Source of the DNA: an uncultured Coriobacteriia bacterium
GTDB lineage: Bacteria > Actinomycetota > Coriobacteriia > Coriobacteriales > QAMH01
Direction of reading: 5' to 3'
DNA: 62,705 nucleotides
Assembly (NCBI GenBank): GCA_948466335.1
Contig: CAOKAE010000009.1
Location: 1 to 62,705 of the forward strand
Positions 55,250 to 62,705 of the stretch are shown piece by piece (position 1 is the stretch's first letter; every line of letters begins with the position of its first letter). Below the pieces are notes generated by a model. The model searched no databases. It was not told the origin of the DNA and worked only from the letters and a program-made list of their open reading frames with translations. A program made the translations under genes and the position numbers.

Positions 55250-56614
55250 CTACTTCGCATCAGCCTCGGTGTCGCCACCCTCTGCGGCAGCGTACCAGGC
55301 GATACCCTCATCCTGCCAGCCAAGCGAGATGTTGTGGTCGAACTCGTACTGGCTGGTGGTGTAGTTGTGGTTGTTGGCATAGGCGTTGGGGTTGTACTGG
55401 CGCAGAACCTTCACGGTCTGGTTCTCGTCGGAGTACCAACCGATGCCCTCGTCATTCCAGCCCTCCTTGACGAGCGCGTCACGCTCGACGGCGCTCATGG
55501 TGAAGTGATGCTCACCGGCGTTGGGGTTGTACAGACGGAAAACCGGTGCGTCGGACTTGACGGGAGCGTACCAGCCAATCTGCTCGTTCTTCCAGCCGAG
55601 CTCGATGAGGTGATCGCGCTCGAACTCGCTGGCGGTGTAGAAGTGCTCGCCGCTGTTCGGGTTGTAGACGCGATACATGGCCTGATGCTCGCCAATCTGG
55701 AACTGGGCGACCTTAGTGCCGGTGAAGTTGCCGATGCCCTTGATGATGACAGTGGCGGTACCGATCTGGTCGTTGTCAACGTACTCGAGCGTATAGTCGA
55801 CATCCTTCACGAGCTTGGTGCCGTTAGCCATGGCAACGGTAACCTCGGGCTCGACGGGCTCGCCCATGAAGGTCACGTTCGCGACAGTGGCGGTCGTGGC
55901 CTTGTTGATGTCAGCCGCGGCAATGACGACCTCGAAGTTCTGGTCGGTGGTGCCGCCGCCCTGCCAGGCATAGCCCTTGTTCAGCGTGACCTTGAGGTTA
56001 TAGGTACCGGCATTGGTGGCCAGGACGTTGTCCTTGTCGGTCTCGATGTCGATCTCCTGCTTGGGAGCCTCGGGCTTGTCGCCCTCGGTGGCGTCGTCGC
56101 CGGTGTTCTCATCACCAGTGGTGTCGTCGCCCTCGGTGGCGTCGTCACCCTCGGTCTGGGTGGCAGGAGTGTCCGGGGTGGTCGGATCTTGCTCGTCGCC
56201 GGTGTTCTCGTCGCCGGTGCTGGGCTTGTTCTCGTCACCAGTGCCCTCGTCACCGGTGCCAGGCTCCTGCTCGTCATCGAGCACGAGCTCGACCGTGTAG
56301 CCCTTGTTCTGCGGGAGCAGCTTCTGGGCCTGACCGGTATAGGTCAGGTTCTTGGCAGCCGTGGGAACGGCAATCTCGACAACATCGGTGGGCTCATCGG
56401 TATCGTCGCCCTCGGTGTCGCCACCAGTGGTGCCGTCCTGATTCTCGTCGCCACCGGGCTGCTCGGTCGTAGGAGGATTGGTGGTGTCCTCCTCGCCCGC
56501 GGCAATTGCCTGCATCGGGACGAGCGCCATGACAAGCGCGATGCACGCAAGCAGGCTTGCCAGCGTGGCAAGAATGCTCTTGTGCGAAGTATGACCCTTT
56601 ACGATTTCGTTCAT
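55250..56614 (-). CDS. Secreted Ig-like protein with C-terminal DUF5648
   Basis: 454 residues. The start MNEIVKGHTSHKS at 56614 has AAGGAGAT in front. A signal peptide (about 1-40) is followed by acidic Thr/Gly/Asp-rich repeats (about 42-75, 115-190). Around them are beta-sandwich modules like that in the M6 protease (ADINKATTATVANVTFMGEPVEP...YTLEYVDNDQIGTATVIIKGIGNFTGT). The DUF5648 triple repeat (313-440) ends the protein. No catalytic domain is visible, so it is probably a surface or binding protein. Confidence 0.85.
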   Translation of the reverse strand: MNEIVKGHTSHKSILATLASLLACIALVMALVPMQAIAAGEEDTTNPPTTEQPGGDENQDGTTGGDTEGDDTDEPTDVVEIAVPTAAKNLTYTGQAQKLLPQNKGYTVELVLDDEQEPGTGDEGTGDENKPSTGDENTGDEQDPTTPDTPATQTEGDDATEGDDTTGDENTGDDATEGDKPEAPKQEIDIETDKDNVLATNAGTYNLKVTLNKGYAWQGGGTTDQNFEVVIAAADINKATTATVANVTFMGEPVEPEVTVAMANGTKLVKDVDYTLEYVDNDQIGTATVIIKGIGNFTGTKVAQFQIGEHQAMYRVYNPNSGEHFYTASEFERDHLIELGWKNEQIGWYAPVKSDAPVFRLYNPNAGEHHFTMSAVERDALVKEGWNDEGIGWYSDENQTVKVLRQYNPNAYANNHNYTTSQYEFDHNISLGWQDEGIAWYAAAEGGDTEADAK

Positions 56615-56958
56615 GAATTCATCTCCTTCTTCCTGAACTTGACGTCCGCCCAATATAGCACATGAGAATTGTGACTCCAGCCCCTCCACATATCCGTGAC
56701 AACCGGTCATCAAGCGGTAACCTCCCAGTTACGCGAAGGCCTTGCCGCGCATTTCGCGAGATGGACCGAACATGACAAATCACGGAAAGTTCATTGCATA
56801 CGATATCTCACCAGAAAATCGACACATTAGAGCGCCGTGAGTCCCACCTTTTGCAATCATGCATTTCGCCTGTTGTTCTGAAGCTGTAACGCGTTCGCGC
56901 GCATGCGCCACGTATACTTGCGGCGAGCTTATTACGTTTCTCTTCTTCGGAGGATGCG
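56615..56958. other. Divergent promoter region, AT-richer (344 bp)
   Basis: It separates the leftward Ig-like gene from the rightward M6 protease gene. A TATATT on the minus strand (56657-56652) and a TATACT on the plus strand (56913-56918) are candidate -10 boxes. Neither has a convincing -35. No gene, hairpin with T-tract or known leader was recognised in the rest. Confidence 0.4.
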
Positions 56959-59900
56959 ATGTCATCGAGGAACCGCGACGCACATATGCCCACTCGTCTT
57001 CCAGTGAAGCTTCTCTGGCCATGGCTTCTCGCCACAATATTCTGCGCCTTATCCCTCTTGACGCTAGCGCTTTCGCCTAGCTGGGCACACGCGGACGAGC
57101 GAGCCACGCCATCGTTTGCGCCCATTGTCAAGGACAACAAGGCAACCGCCGCCAACCTCGCGCTCGTCGTCGAGTTCTCCGATAGCCCCGCGGAGAGCTT
57201 CTACGACAAGGCATATTCGTATCCCACCTTTTACGCGACGAATTTCGAACATCTCGTCGCAAATATCAACGCCGAGCCAAGCAGCTCCATCTCTCGCACC
57301 TATCGTAGCTACCTTCGTGAGATATCGAAGGGGAAGTTCGATGTCATGACCTATTTCCCGCAAGCCTATGATGATGGAACCCATTTGCGCATACGCGTGA
57401 GCATGAGCTCTCGGGACTACATTAGGCTCAATGACGATTCGACACTCATCAAGCAGGCAATAGCTCAGCTTATGAACGCCCGCCCCGACCTGGACGCATC
57501 CATCTTCGACGTAGACGGAGACGGCTACGTCGATAACGTGCTCATCATCGCCGACCTTCCCTCAGATGTCGAAATCACAGCCCACGCAAATACTGATGCC
57601 AACTCGACGACAGTTGGATCGGGCAGCACGGCGCGCAGGGCGCGAGCACTCACAGCCGTCAACGGAGGAGGCACCTCAGGCGGGGGCGACCGCTTTGGCC
57701 TCACTGGTCCTAGCGTCGCGGCACACGAACGCCTGCACACCATCGGCGCTGCCGATCTCTACCGCAATTCGCAGTATGGCGCCAGCGGAGACCCCGTCAA
57801 GAATTGGGATGTCATGGCTTCGGGCGGCGTCTTCTCCTGGCCGCTTGCCTTCACGCGCGAGCTCGTCGGCTGGACGAAAATACCCGAAGTAAGCATCAGT
57901 AGCTCAGGCTCGTCCTTCACGCTCTATGCTCCCGCGGTTTCGGATGACACGCTCGGATCGAAACCCCAGGCCATCAAAATCAAGACCCCGCTCTCGAGTT
58001 CCGAGTACTTTGTCATCGAATACCGGAGGCGGGGCAATACCAACACCGATTACGACAAGTACATTGGCTCCTCTGGGCTCATCGTTTATCGCGTCAACGA
58101 ACAATATGCCAATCAGGGAAATCTCTATGGCAAGGATTTCGTCTACGTATACCGTCCGGGCGAGGCGAGTCTCACGGCATCGGGCGGCGACATCAACCGC
58201 GCGGCCATCTGCGCCGGCTCCTACACGACGCAAAGCAGCCTAAGCGGATCGTCCATCACCCTCAACTCATCCATCGGGTCGCTCGATCCCAACACGGACA
58301 TAACGAAAGGTGCGATTAGCTACTCGAACGGCATGAACAGCGGACTGCGCGTCACGGCAACGAGTCAAACCGACAACTCCATCACCTTCAAGGTCGAAAT
58401 GTCATCGGAGGCGGCAAAGGCCACCTGGACACCTGTGACAAATGCGGATGGAAGCTCTCCACTGTCCGGCCTCACAAGCCCTCTGACCAAAACCGTGAGC
58501 GACGGAACGAACCTTTACGTGCTCGCCGAAAGCCAAGGCACGGGGACGGCTCGTTGGAGCGTGCACAAGCACGACGGCACACGTTGGACACAGCTCGGAA
58601 GCAATGCAACCGACCTTGCCGGAGTTGACATAGCGTGGCTGAACGGATCGCTCTACGCCATTGGCTCACGTGTCAATGGCACGGGAACCGAACTTAAACG
58701 TTTCAACGGAAGCAGCTGGGTCACCGTATCAGCGCTTTCCGTCGGAACGCGTTACGACGCGCCGAAACTGGGCGTCGTCGGAAACAAGCTTTACGCACTC
58801 GTGAGCAACGGCGGCATCCTCACGACATATGAGTTCACCGGCTCCGCACTCAGGGCATTTGGTCCTACCCTACCCGTGAAGTCAGCCGCCAATGCGGGCA
58901 TCTTCGACATAGGCGGCTCGCCAGCCGTCATATCCGGTGACACGGGACAAAGCGTCTGGAAGACGAGCCTCTATCGTCTCGTGAATGGCACATGGAGGGA
59001 AACGCCTCTCCTGGAAAGAACGGCGGCGTCCGTCGTGAGCGCAACGGCAATGAATGGCAGAGGCTATGCATACGCGTACGCGGATGGCAAGGCGCATCTC
59101 TTCGAATTAGACGCGAGCGGAAATCTCACGAAGGACTCCATCATCTCGCAGGCGGGTGATGCCGCCTCGGGTGGCAGTCTGGCAACGGATAATACGCACC
59201 TCTATTTGACCGTCGGAACGGCAAGCCGCGGCGTCATCGCATACAAGATTGCAAACGGATCGACGGCTACCCTCTCCCAAGTGGACGGAACGGCGTACTC
59301 GAGCAGTTTCGACGTCCATAGTTGCGTTATCGGCAACAAACTGTTCGTCGCCATCTCCGACCCCGTATCGGACTCGATTGCCGTTCGCTCCCACGCCATC
59401 GAAACGTCGTCGACGCCCGATCCCGAGCCCGTCAAGCCCGACATAGCCAAAGCCACGGTCTCGGCCATTCCCACCCAGACCTACACGGGAAAGGCCATCA
59501 CGCCAAGTCCCACGGTGACGCTGGATGGTCGCAAGCTTGTCGCAGGCAGCGACTATCGCCTCACCTATGCCAACAATGTCAACGCAGGGACGGCCCACAT
59601 CACGATCACCGGCATTGGTGCCTACACGGGAATCAGGACCGCCACGTTCACCATCGTGAAACCCCAGACTCCGGACCCGAAACCCGATCCCACGCCGGAT
59701 CCCACACCGGACCCGAAGCCGGATCCCACCCCAACGCCAACACCGGATCCGAAACCCGACCCGACGCCAACTCCGACGCCGGATCCCACTCCGACGCCGA
59801 CGCCGGATCCGGGCACGCCCGAAGTCGCGACCACGACGATGTTTCGCCTGTACAACCCCAATTCAGGCGAGCACTTCTACACGGCCAGCGCCTTTGAGCG

Positions 59901-60234
59901 CGACCATCTGGTAAGCGTGGGCTGGAACGACGAGGGCACCGGCTGGATTGCCCCGGAAAGCTCGAATACGCCGGTGTACCGCCTCTACAACGCCAACGCC
60001 GGCGACCACCACTACACCACGAGCGTGGTCGAGCGCGACCACTTAGTGAGCGTGGGGTGGAACGACGAGGGCATTGGATGGTATTCTGACGACCTTCAAC
60101 GCGTGCCCCTGTATCGCCAGTACAACCCCAACGCGATCGCGGGCTCGCACAACTACACGACAAGCTGGGAAGAGACAAGCATGCTCATCGGCATCGGCTG
60201 GCATGATGAGGGCATTGGATGGTACGGATTGTAG
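56959..60234 (+). CDS. Secreted M6-family metalloprotease with DUF5648
   Basis: A 1091-residue exported protease with a basic N-terminus, signal helix (about 17-45, AHADE) and an M6 (immune-inhibitor-A-like) catalytic domain to about 480. The zinc motif is HERLH (His256, Glu257, His260) followed by TIGAADLYR. Next come kelch-like beta repeats (about 490-815), an Ig-like module ([22 protein letters not shown]...), a long Asp-Pro-Thr-Pro linker (about 905-955) and the DUF5648 triple repeat (961-1091). GGAGG precedes the ATG. The subtilisin gene follows 46 bp later. Confidence 0.9.
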   Translation: MSSRNRDAHMPTRLPVKLLWPWLLATIFCALSLLTLALSPSWAHADERATPSFAPIVKDNKATAANLALVVEFSDSPAESFYDKAYSYPTFYATNFEHLVANINAEPSSSISRTYRSYLREISKGKFDVMTYFPQAYDDGTHLRIRVSMSSRDYIRLNDDSTLIKQAIAQLMNARPDLDASIFDVDGDGYVDNVLIIADLPSDVEITAHANTDANSTTVGSGSTARRARALTAVNGGGTSGGGDRFGLTGPSVAAHERLHTIGAADLYRNSQYGASGDPVKNWDVMASGGVFSWPLAFTRELVGWTKIPEVSISSSGSSFTLYAPAVSDDTLGSKPQAIKIKTPLSSSEYFVIEYRRRGNTNTDYDKYIGSSGLIVYRVNEQYANQGNLYGKDFVYVYRPGEASLTASGGDINRAAICAGSYTTQSSLSGSSITLNSSIGSLDPNTDITKGAISYSNGMNSGLRVTATSQTDNSITFKVEMSSEAAKATWTPVTNADGSSPLSGLTSPLTKTVSDGTNLYVLAESQGTGTARWSVHKHDGTRWTQLGSNATDLAGVDIAWLNGSLYAIGSRVNGTGTELKRFNGSSWVTVSALSVGTRYDAPKLGVVGNKLYALVSNGGILTTYEFTGSALRAFGPTLPVKSAANAGIFDIGGSPAVISGDTGQSVWKTSLYRLVNGTWRETPLLERTAASVVSATAMNGRGYAYAYADGKAHLFELDASGNLTKDSIISQAGDAASGGSLATDNTHLYLTVGTASRGVIAYKIANGSTATLSQVDGTAYSSSFDVHSCVIGNKLFVAISDPVSDSIAVRSHAIETSSTPDPEPVKPDIAKATVSAIPTQTYTGKAITPSPTVTLDGRKLVAGSDYRLTYANNVNAGTAHITITGIGAYTGIRTATFTIVKPQTPDPKPDPTPDPTPDPKPDPTPTPTPDPKPDPTPTPTPDPTPTPTPDPGTPEVATTTMFRLYNPNSGEHFYTASAFERDHLVSVGWNDEGTGWIAPESSNTPVYRLYNANAGDHHYTTSVVERDHLVSVGWNDEGIGWYSDDLQRVPLYRQYNPNAIAGSHNYTTSWEETSMLIGIGWHDEGIGWYGL

Positions 60235-60280
60235 ATACGGCAGACAAAACGACGGTTTGCCTGGTTGAGGTGATGATTTC

Positions 60281-62705
60281 ATGAGGAAAGCACAGCACGC
60301 AAAGACGGGATCGAAGCGCCGCATCTGGACGCGTCTGGGGGTGATCTCCTCCACGTGCGTCGCCGCAGCGCTCGTCTTCGCGCTTGGCCTCGGCACGATC
60401 ACCATGGGAGCACTTCCCGGTAGCACCATGGCAGACATGACGCCTGCGACCACCGGCACCGAGAGCATCAGTCACGAACCCGGCACCATCCCAGCGAACG
60501 ACGGAACGGAAGCTGCCGCCGAAGCCGCGCAGTCTCCGGCAAGCTCGTACGCGAGCCTGCCCGAGGAGGATTACACGGCGAACACCGTTGTCATCTCGGT
60601 CGACGGCGAGCAGGACATCGAAGCTGCAACGGCGCAGCTCGACGCCCTCGAGTCTATGGGCAACGTATCGGTCGACACGAGCGACGCCTCGTCCGGCTTC
60701 GTCAAGGTTACCTACGAGGGAGACACCAGCGCCGGCGAGGTTGCGGACCTGCTGCACGCCCAGGGCATCGAGGCGCAGCCCAACTTCAGGTACTACGCGC
60801 TCGCCCTCGATGATGCCGAGGAGAACGGCACCGCGGCCGACGACGCGGACTCCCCGCTCACGTCCCAAGCCACGCAAGTCAACGACCCCAAGAGGGGCGA
60901 GCAATGGGGCCTCAGCGTCATCCGAGCCTATGACGCATGGGATATCGCGAGGGGCAAGGCAAGCCCGGCCTCGCCGCGCCCCGTCAGCGTCGCGATCATC
61001 GATTCCGGCTGCATGGTCGACCATCCCGACCTCAAGAACAACATCGTCGGTAGGTACGACACGCGCACCGGCGGCACGGACGTCACCGATGACCAGAATC
61101 ACGGCACGCCCGTCGCCGGCATCATCTCCGCCGAGGCAAACAACGGCGTCGGCGTCGCCGGCGTCTCGTACAACGCGGGCCTCTACATCGTGCGCGCGCT
61201 GCACAAGCAGGGCAACGAATTCGTCGCCGAATCCACCGACATCCTCAAGGCCTATGACAACGTCGTCTCCAACAAGAAGATCGGGGACACCAAGATCCGC
61301 GTCATCAACATGAGCCTGGGCAGCAAGCGCACCGGCACGCTGGGCGAGAAGGACACCGCGGTCATACGCAAGATTGACGAGGCCTACGCCACCCACGACA
61401 TCCTGACGGTGAGCGCGGCGGGCAACAAGGACGGTACGGTTCCCTATCGCTGCTATCCCTGCGACTTCTCCGATAACGTGATCGGCGTCATCAACCTCGA
61501 GAAGAAGGACAACGGGTCGATCGTCCGCAACGAGGACTCGAACTACAACATGCCGGGAACCCAGGCAAAGCAGCTCTCGGCACCGGGCACGCGCATCTAC
61601 ACCACGGCCAACAACGGAAGCTACGTCACCAAGACGGGCACGTCCATGGCCGCGCCCTGCGTTTCGGGCGTGGCAGCGCTGGCCTTCGTCGCCAACCCGC
61701 AGCTCAGCGCCGCTAGCGTCAAGAACATCCTGTGTTCGGCCGCAGATGACATCAACACGCCCGGCTTCGACAGCTTCACCGGCTACGGCAAGGTCAACGC
61801 CCTCACCACCGTGCAGATGGCCAAGGGCGTCGCAGACGTCACGGGACCCGACTCGGTCTACATCGGCCGTTCGATCAGCCTGAACTGCCCCGCCGCAAGC
61901 GATTGGTCGTCGAGCAACACCTCCGTGGCGACGGTCACCGACACCGGCCTCGTGAGGGGAGTCAAGGCGGGCTACACGACGATTAGCGTCAAGTCGAACG
62001 GTAGGACCCTCAAGAAGTCGATTGCCGTCTACGATGGCAGGATAACGGGACCGGGCACGATCCAATCGGGTTACGCCGCCCAGTACAAGGTCGAATGCAG
62101 CATCGACGGTGCGTGGAACTTCGAGCTCGGCGCCAACACGGCCAACGCGACCATCACCAAGGACGGCAAGCTCACCGCCAACCAGGTTGGCCAGGTCACC
62201 ATCGTGGCCAAGCTCAACTCGAACCCGAACATCAGCGTCGAGCTTCCCATCACCGTCCAGCAAGGTCCGGTCATCAACAACGGTGGCGACGACAACCCGG
62301 GCGCACCGGGGACCAAGATCATGTTCCGCCTCTACAATCCCAATAGCGGCGAGCACTTCTACACGGCCAGCGTCGTCGAGCGCGATCACCTTGTCAGCGT
62401 GGGATGGAACTACGAGGGAGAGGGCTGGACCGCACCCGAGAGTTCGAGTGCGCCGGTGTTCCGACTCTACAACGCCAACGCCGGCGATCACCACTACACC
62501 ACGAGCGCCGTCGAGCGCGACCACCTCATCAGCGTGGGATGGAACGACGAGGGCATCGGCTGGTACTCGAACATCGACCAGGGCGTGCCCCTGTATCGCC
62601 AGTACAACCCCAATGCGGTCGCGGGCTCGCACAACTACACGACGAGCACGGTCGAGCGCGACCACCTCATCAGCGTGGGATGGAACGACGAGGGCATCGG
62701 CTGGT
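60281..62705 (+). CDS. Secreted subtilisin-like serine protease with DUF5648 (3' end outside window)
   Basis: The frame stays open from the ATG at 60281 (GAGGTGAT upstream) to the window end, at least 808 codons. A signal peptide (about 1-50) and a propeptide-like stretch (80-170) come first. An S8 domain follows with catalytic Asp241 (VAIIDSGCMVDHPDL), His274 (NHGTPVAGI) and Ser455 (GTSMAAPCVSG). Two Ig-like (BIG2-type) modules (about 520-670) precede a DUF5648 array from residue 681 (62321). Its last repeat is cut off, so more repeats may follow. It is cotranscribed with the M6 protease. Confidence 0.93.
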   Translation, partial: MRKAQHAKTGSKRRIWTRLGVISSTCVAAALVFALGLGTITMGALPGSTMADMTPATTGTESISHEPGTIPANDGTEAAAEAAQSPASSYASLPEEDYTANTVVISVDGEQDIEAATAQLDALESMGNVSVDTSDASSGFVKVTYEGDTSAGEVADLLHAQGIEAQPNFRYYALALDDAEENGTAADDADSPLTSQATQVNDPKRGEQWGLSVIRAYDAWDIARGKASPASPRPVSVAIIDSGCMVDHPDLKNNIVGRYDTRTGGTDVTDDQNHGTPVAGIISAEANNGVGVAGVSYNAGLYIVRALHKQGNEFVAESTDILKAYDNVVSNKKIGDTKIRVINMSLGSKRTGTLGEKDTAVIRKIDEAYATHDILTVSAAGNKDGTVPYRCYPCDFSDNVIGVINLEKKDNGSIVRNEDSNYNMPGTQAKQLSAPGTRIYTTANNGSYVTKTGTSMAAPCVSGVAALAFVANPQLSAASVKNILCSAADDINTPGFDSFTGYGKVNALTTVQMAKGVADVTGPDSVYIGRSISLNCPAASDWSSSNTSVATVTDTGLVRGVKAGYTTISVKSNGRTLKKSIAVYDGRITGPGTIQSGYAAQYKVECSIDGAWNFELGANTANATITKDGKLTANQVGQVTIVAKLNSNPNISVELPITVQQGPVINNGGDDNPGAPGTKIMFRLYNPNSGEHFYTASVVERDHLVSVGWNYEGEGWTAPESSSAPVFRLYNANAGDHHYTTSAVERDHLISVGWNDEGIGWYSNIDQGVPLYRQYNPNAVAGSHNYTTSTVERDHLISVGWNDEGIGW

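Noticed and set aside
59676-59815. Short regular DNA repeats that could suggest a CRISPR-like array
   Set aside because: They code for a Asp-Pro-Thr-Pro linker in the M6 protease. There are no spacers and no cas genes.
60185-62665. 826-codon open frame opposite the subtilisin gene
   Set aside because: The plus strand has an intact S8 triad and a good ribosome site. The minus frame is a shadow of biased codons.

Overview
The window is about 62.7 kb of high-GC DNA. It carries the genes of an anaerobic Gram-positive actinobacterium, most likely class Coriobacteriia (Eggerthellaceae-like). This rests on gene content: [NiFe]-hydrogenase maturation genes, an OmpR-type GlnR-like regulator behind a type I-alpha glutamine synthetase, a GlfT2-like galactofuranosyltransferase, and many secreted proteins with the DUF5648 ([12 protein letters not shown]) repeat. 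The genus cannot be fixed from sequence reading alone.

Left part (1-31 kb), mostly housekeeping. hypF-hypC-hypD runs rightward. Facing it is a leftward phenylalanyl-tRNA synthetase operon (pheS-pheT) under a Phe T-box leader. Next come an unassigned structured small RNA candidate, tRNA-Leu(GAG), and a leftward block of a SurA-N-like lipoprotein, pgk, tpiA, gpmI and secG. Two small membrane or zinc-ribbon proteins follow on the plus strand. A leftward rpsA-mnmA-orf68-coaE-uvrB operon comes after them, then a zinc-ribbon/YARHG envelope protein, polA and a divergent vsr. A last leftward operon holds the dTDP-rhamnose genes rfbA-rfbD-rfbC-rfbB with hisI, glnA and the GlnR-like regulator downstream.

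Right part (31-62.7 kb), cell-surface polysaccharide and secreted proteins. Glycan genes are the GlfT2-like transferase, two large two-domain GT2 enzymes, licD, a GT4, a DPM-like GT2 with a DUF2304 partner, two large membrane proteins (DUF2142, DUF6541-like) and a Wzx-type flippase. Interleaved with them are seven exported proteins that share a triple-repeat DUF5648 module: an L,D-transpeptidase, an amidase_3, a CotH-family protein, a GH73 glucosaminidase, an Ig-like protein, an M6 metalloprotease and a subtilisin cut by the window end. The best working idea is that DUF5648 is a common wall-retention module for a glycan made by the neighbouring genes. That is inference.

Separate from the genes, the window is rich in palindromic repeats. 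A TGAGACA...TGTCTCA family occurs four times, once inside the mnmA coding sequence in frame. An unrelated 20-bp-arm palindrome sits in frame inside hypF. A 53-bp inverted duplication brackets polA-vsr, and a 22-bp perfect inverted repeat bounds a 162-bp element after licD. No CRISPR array, rRNA, transposase, integrase or prophage gene was seen.
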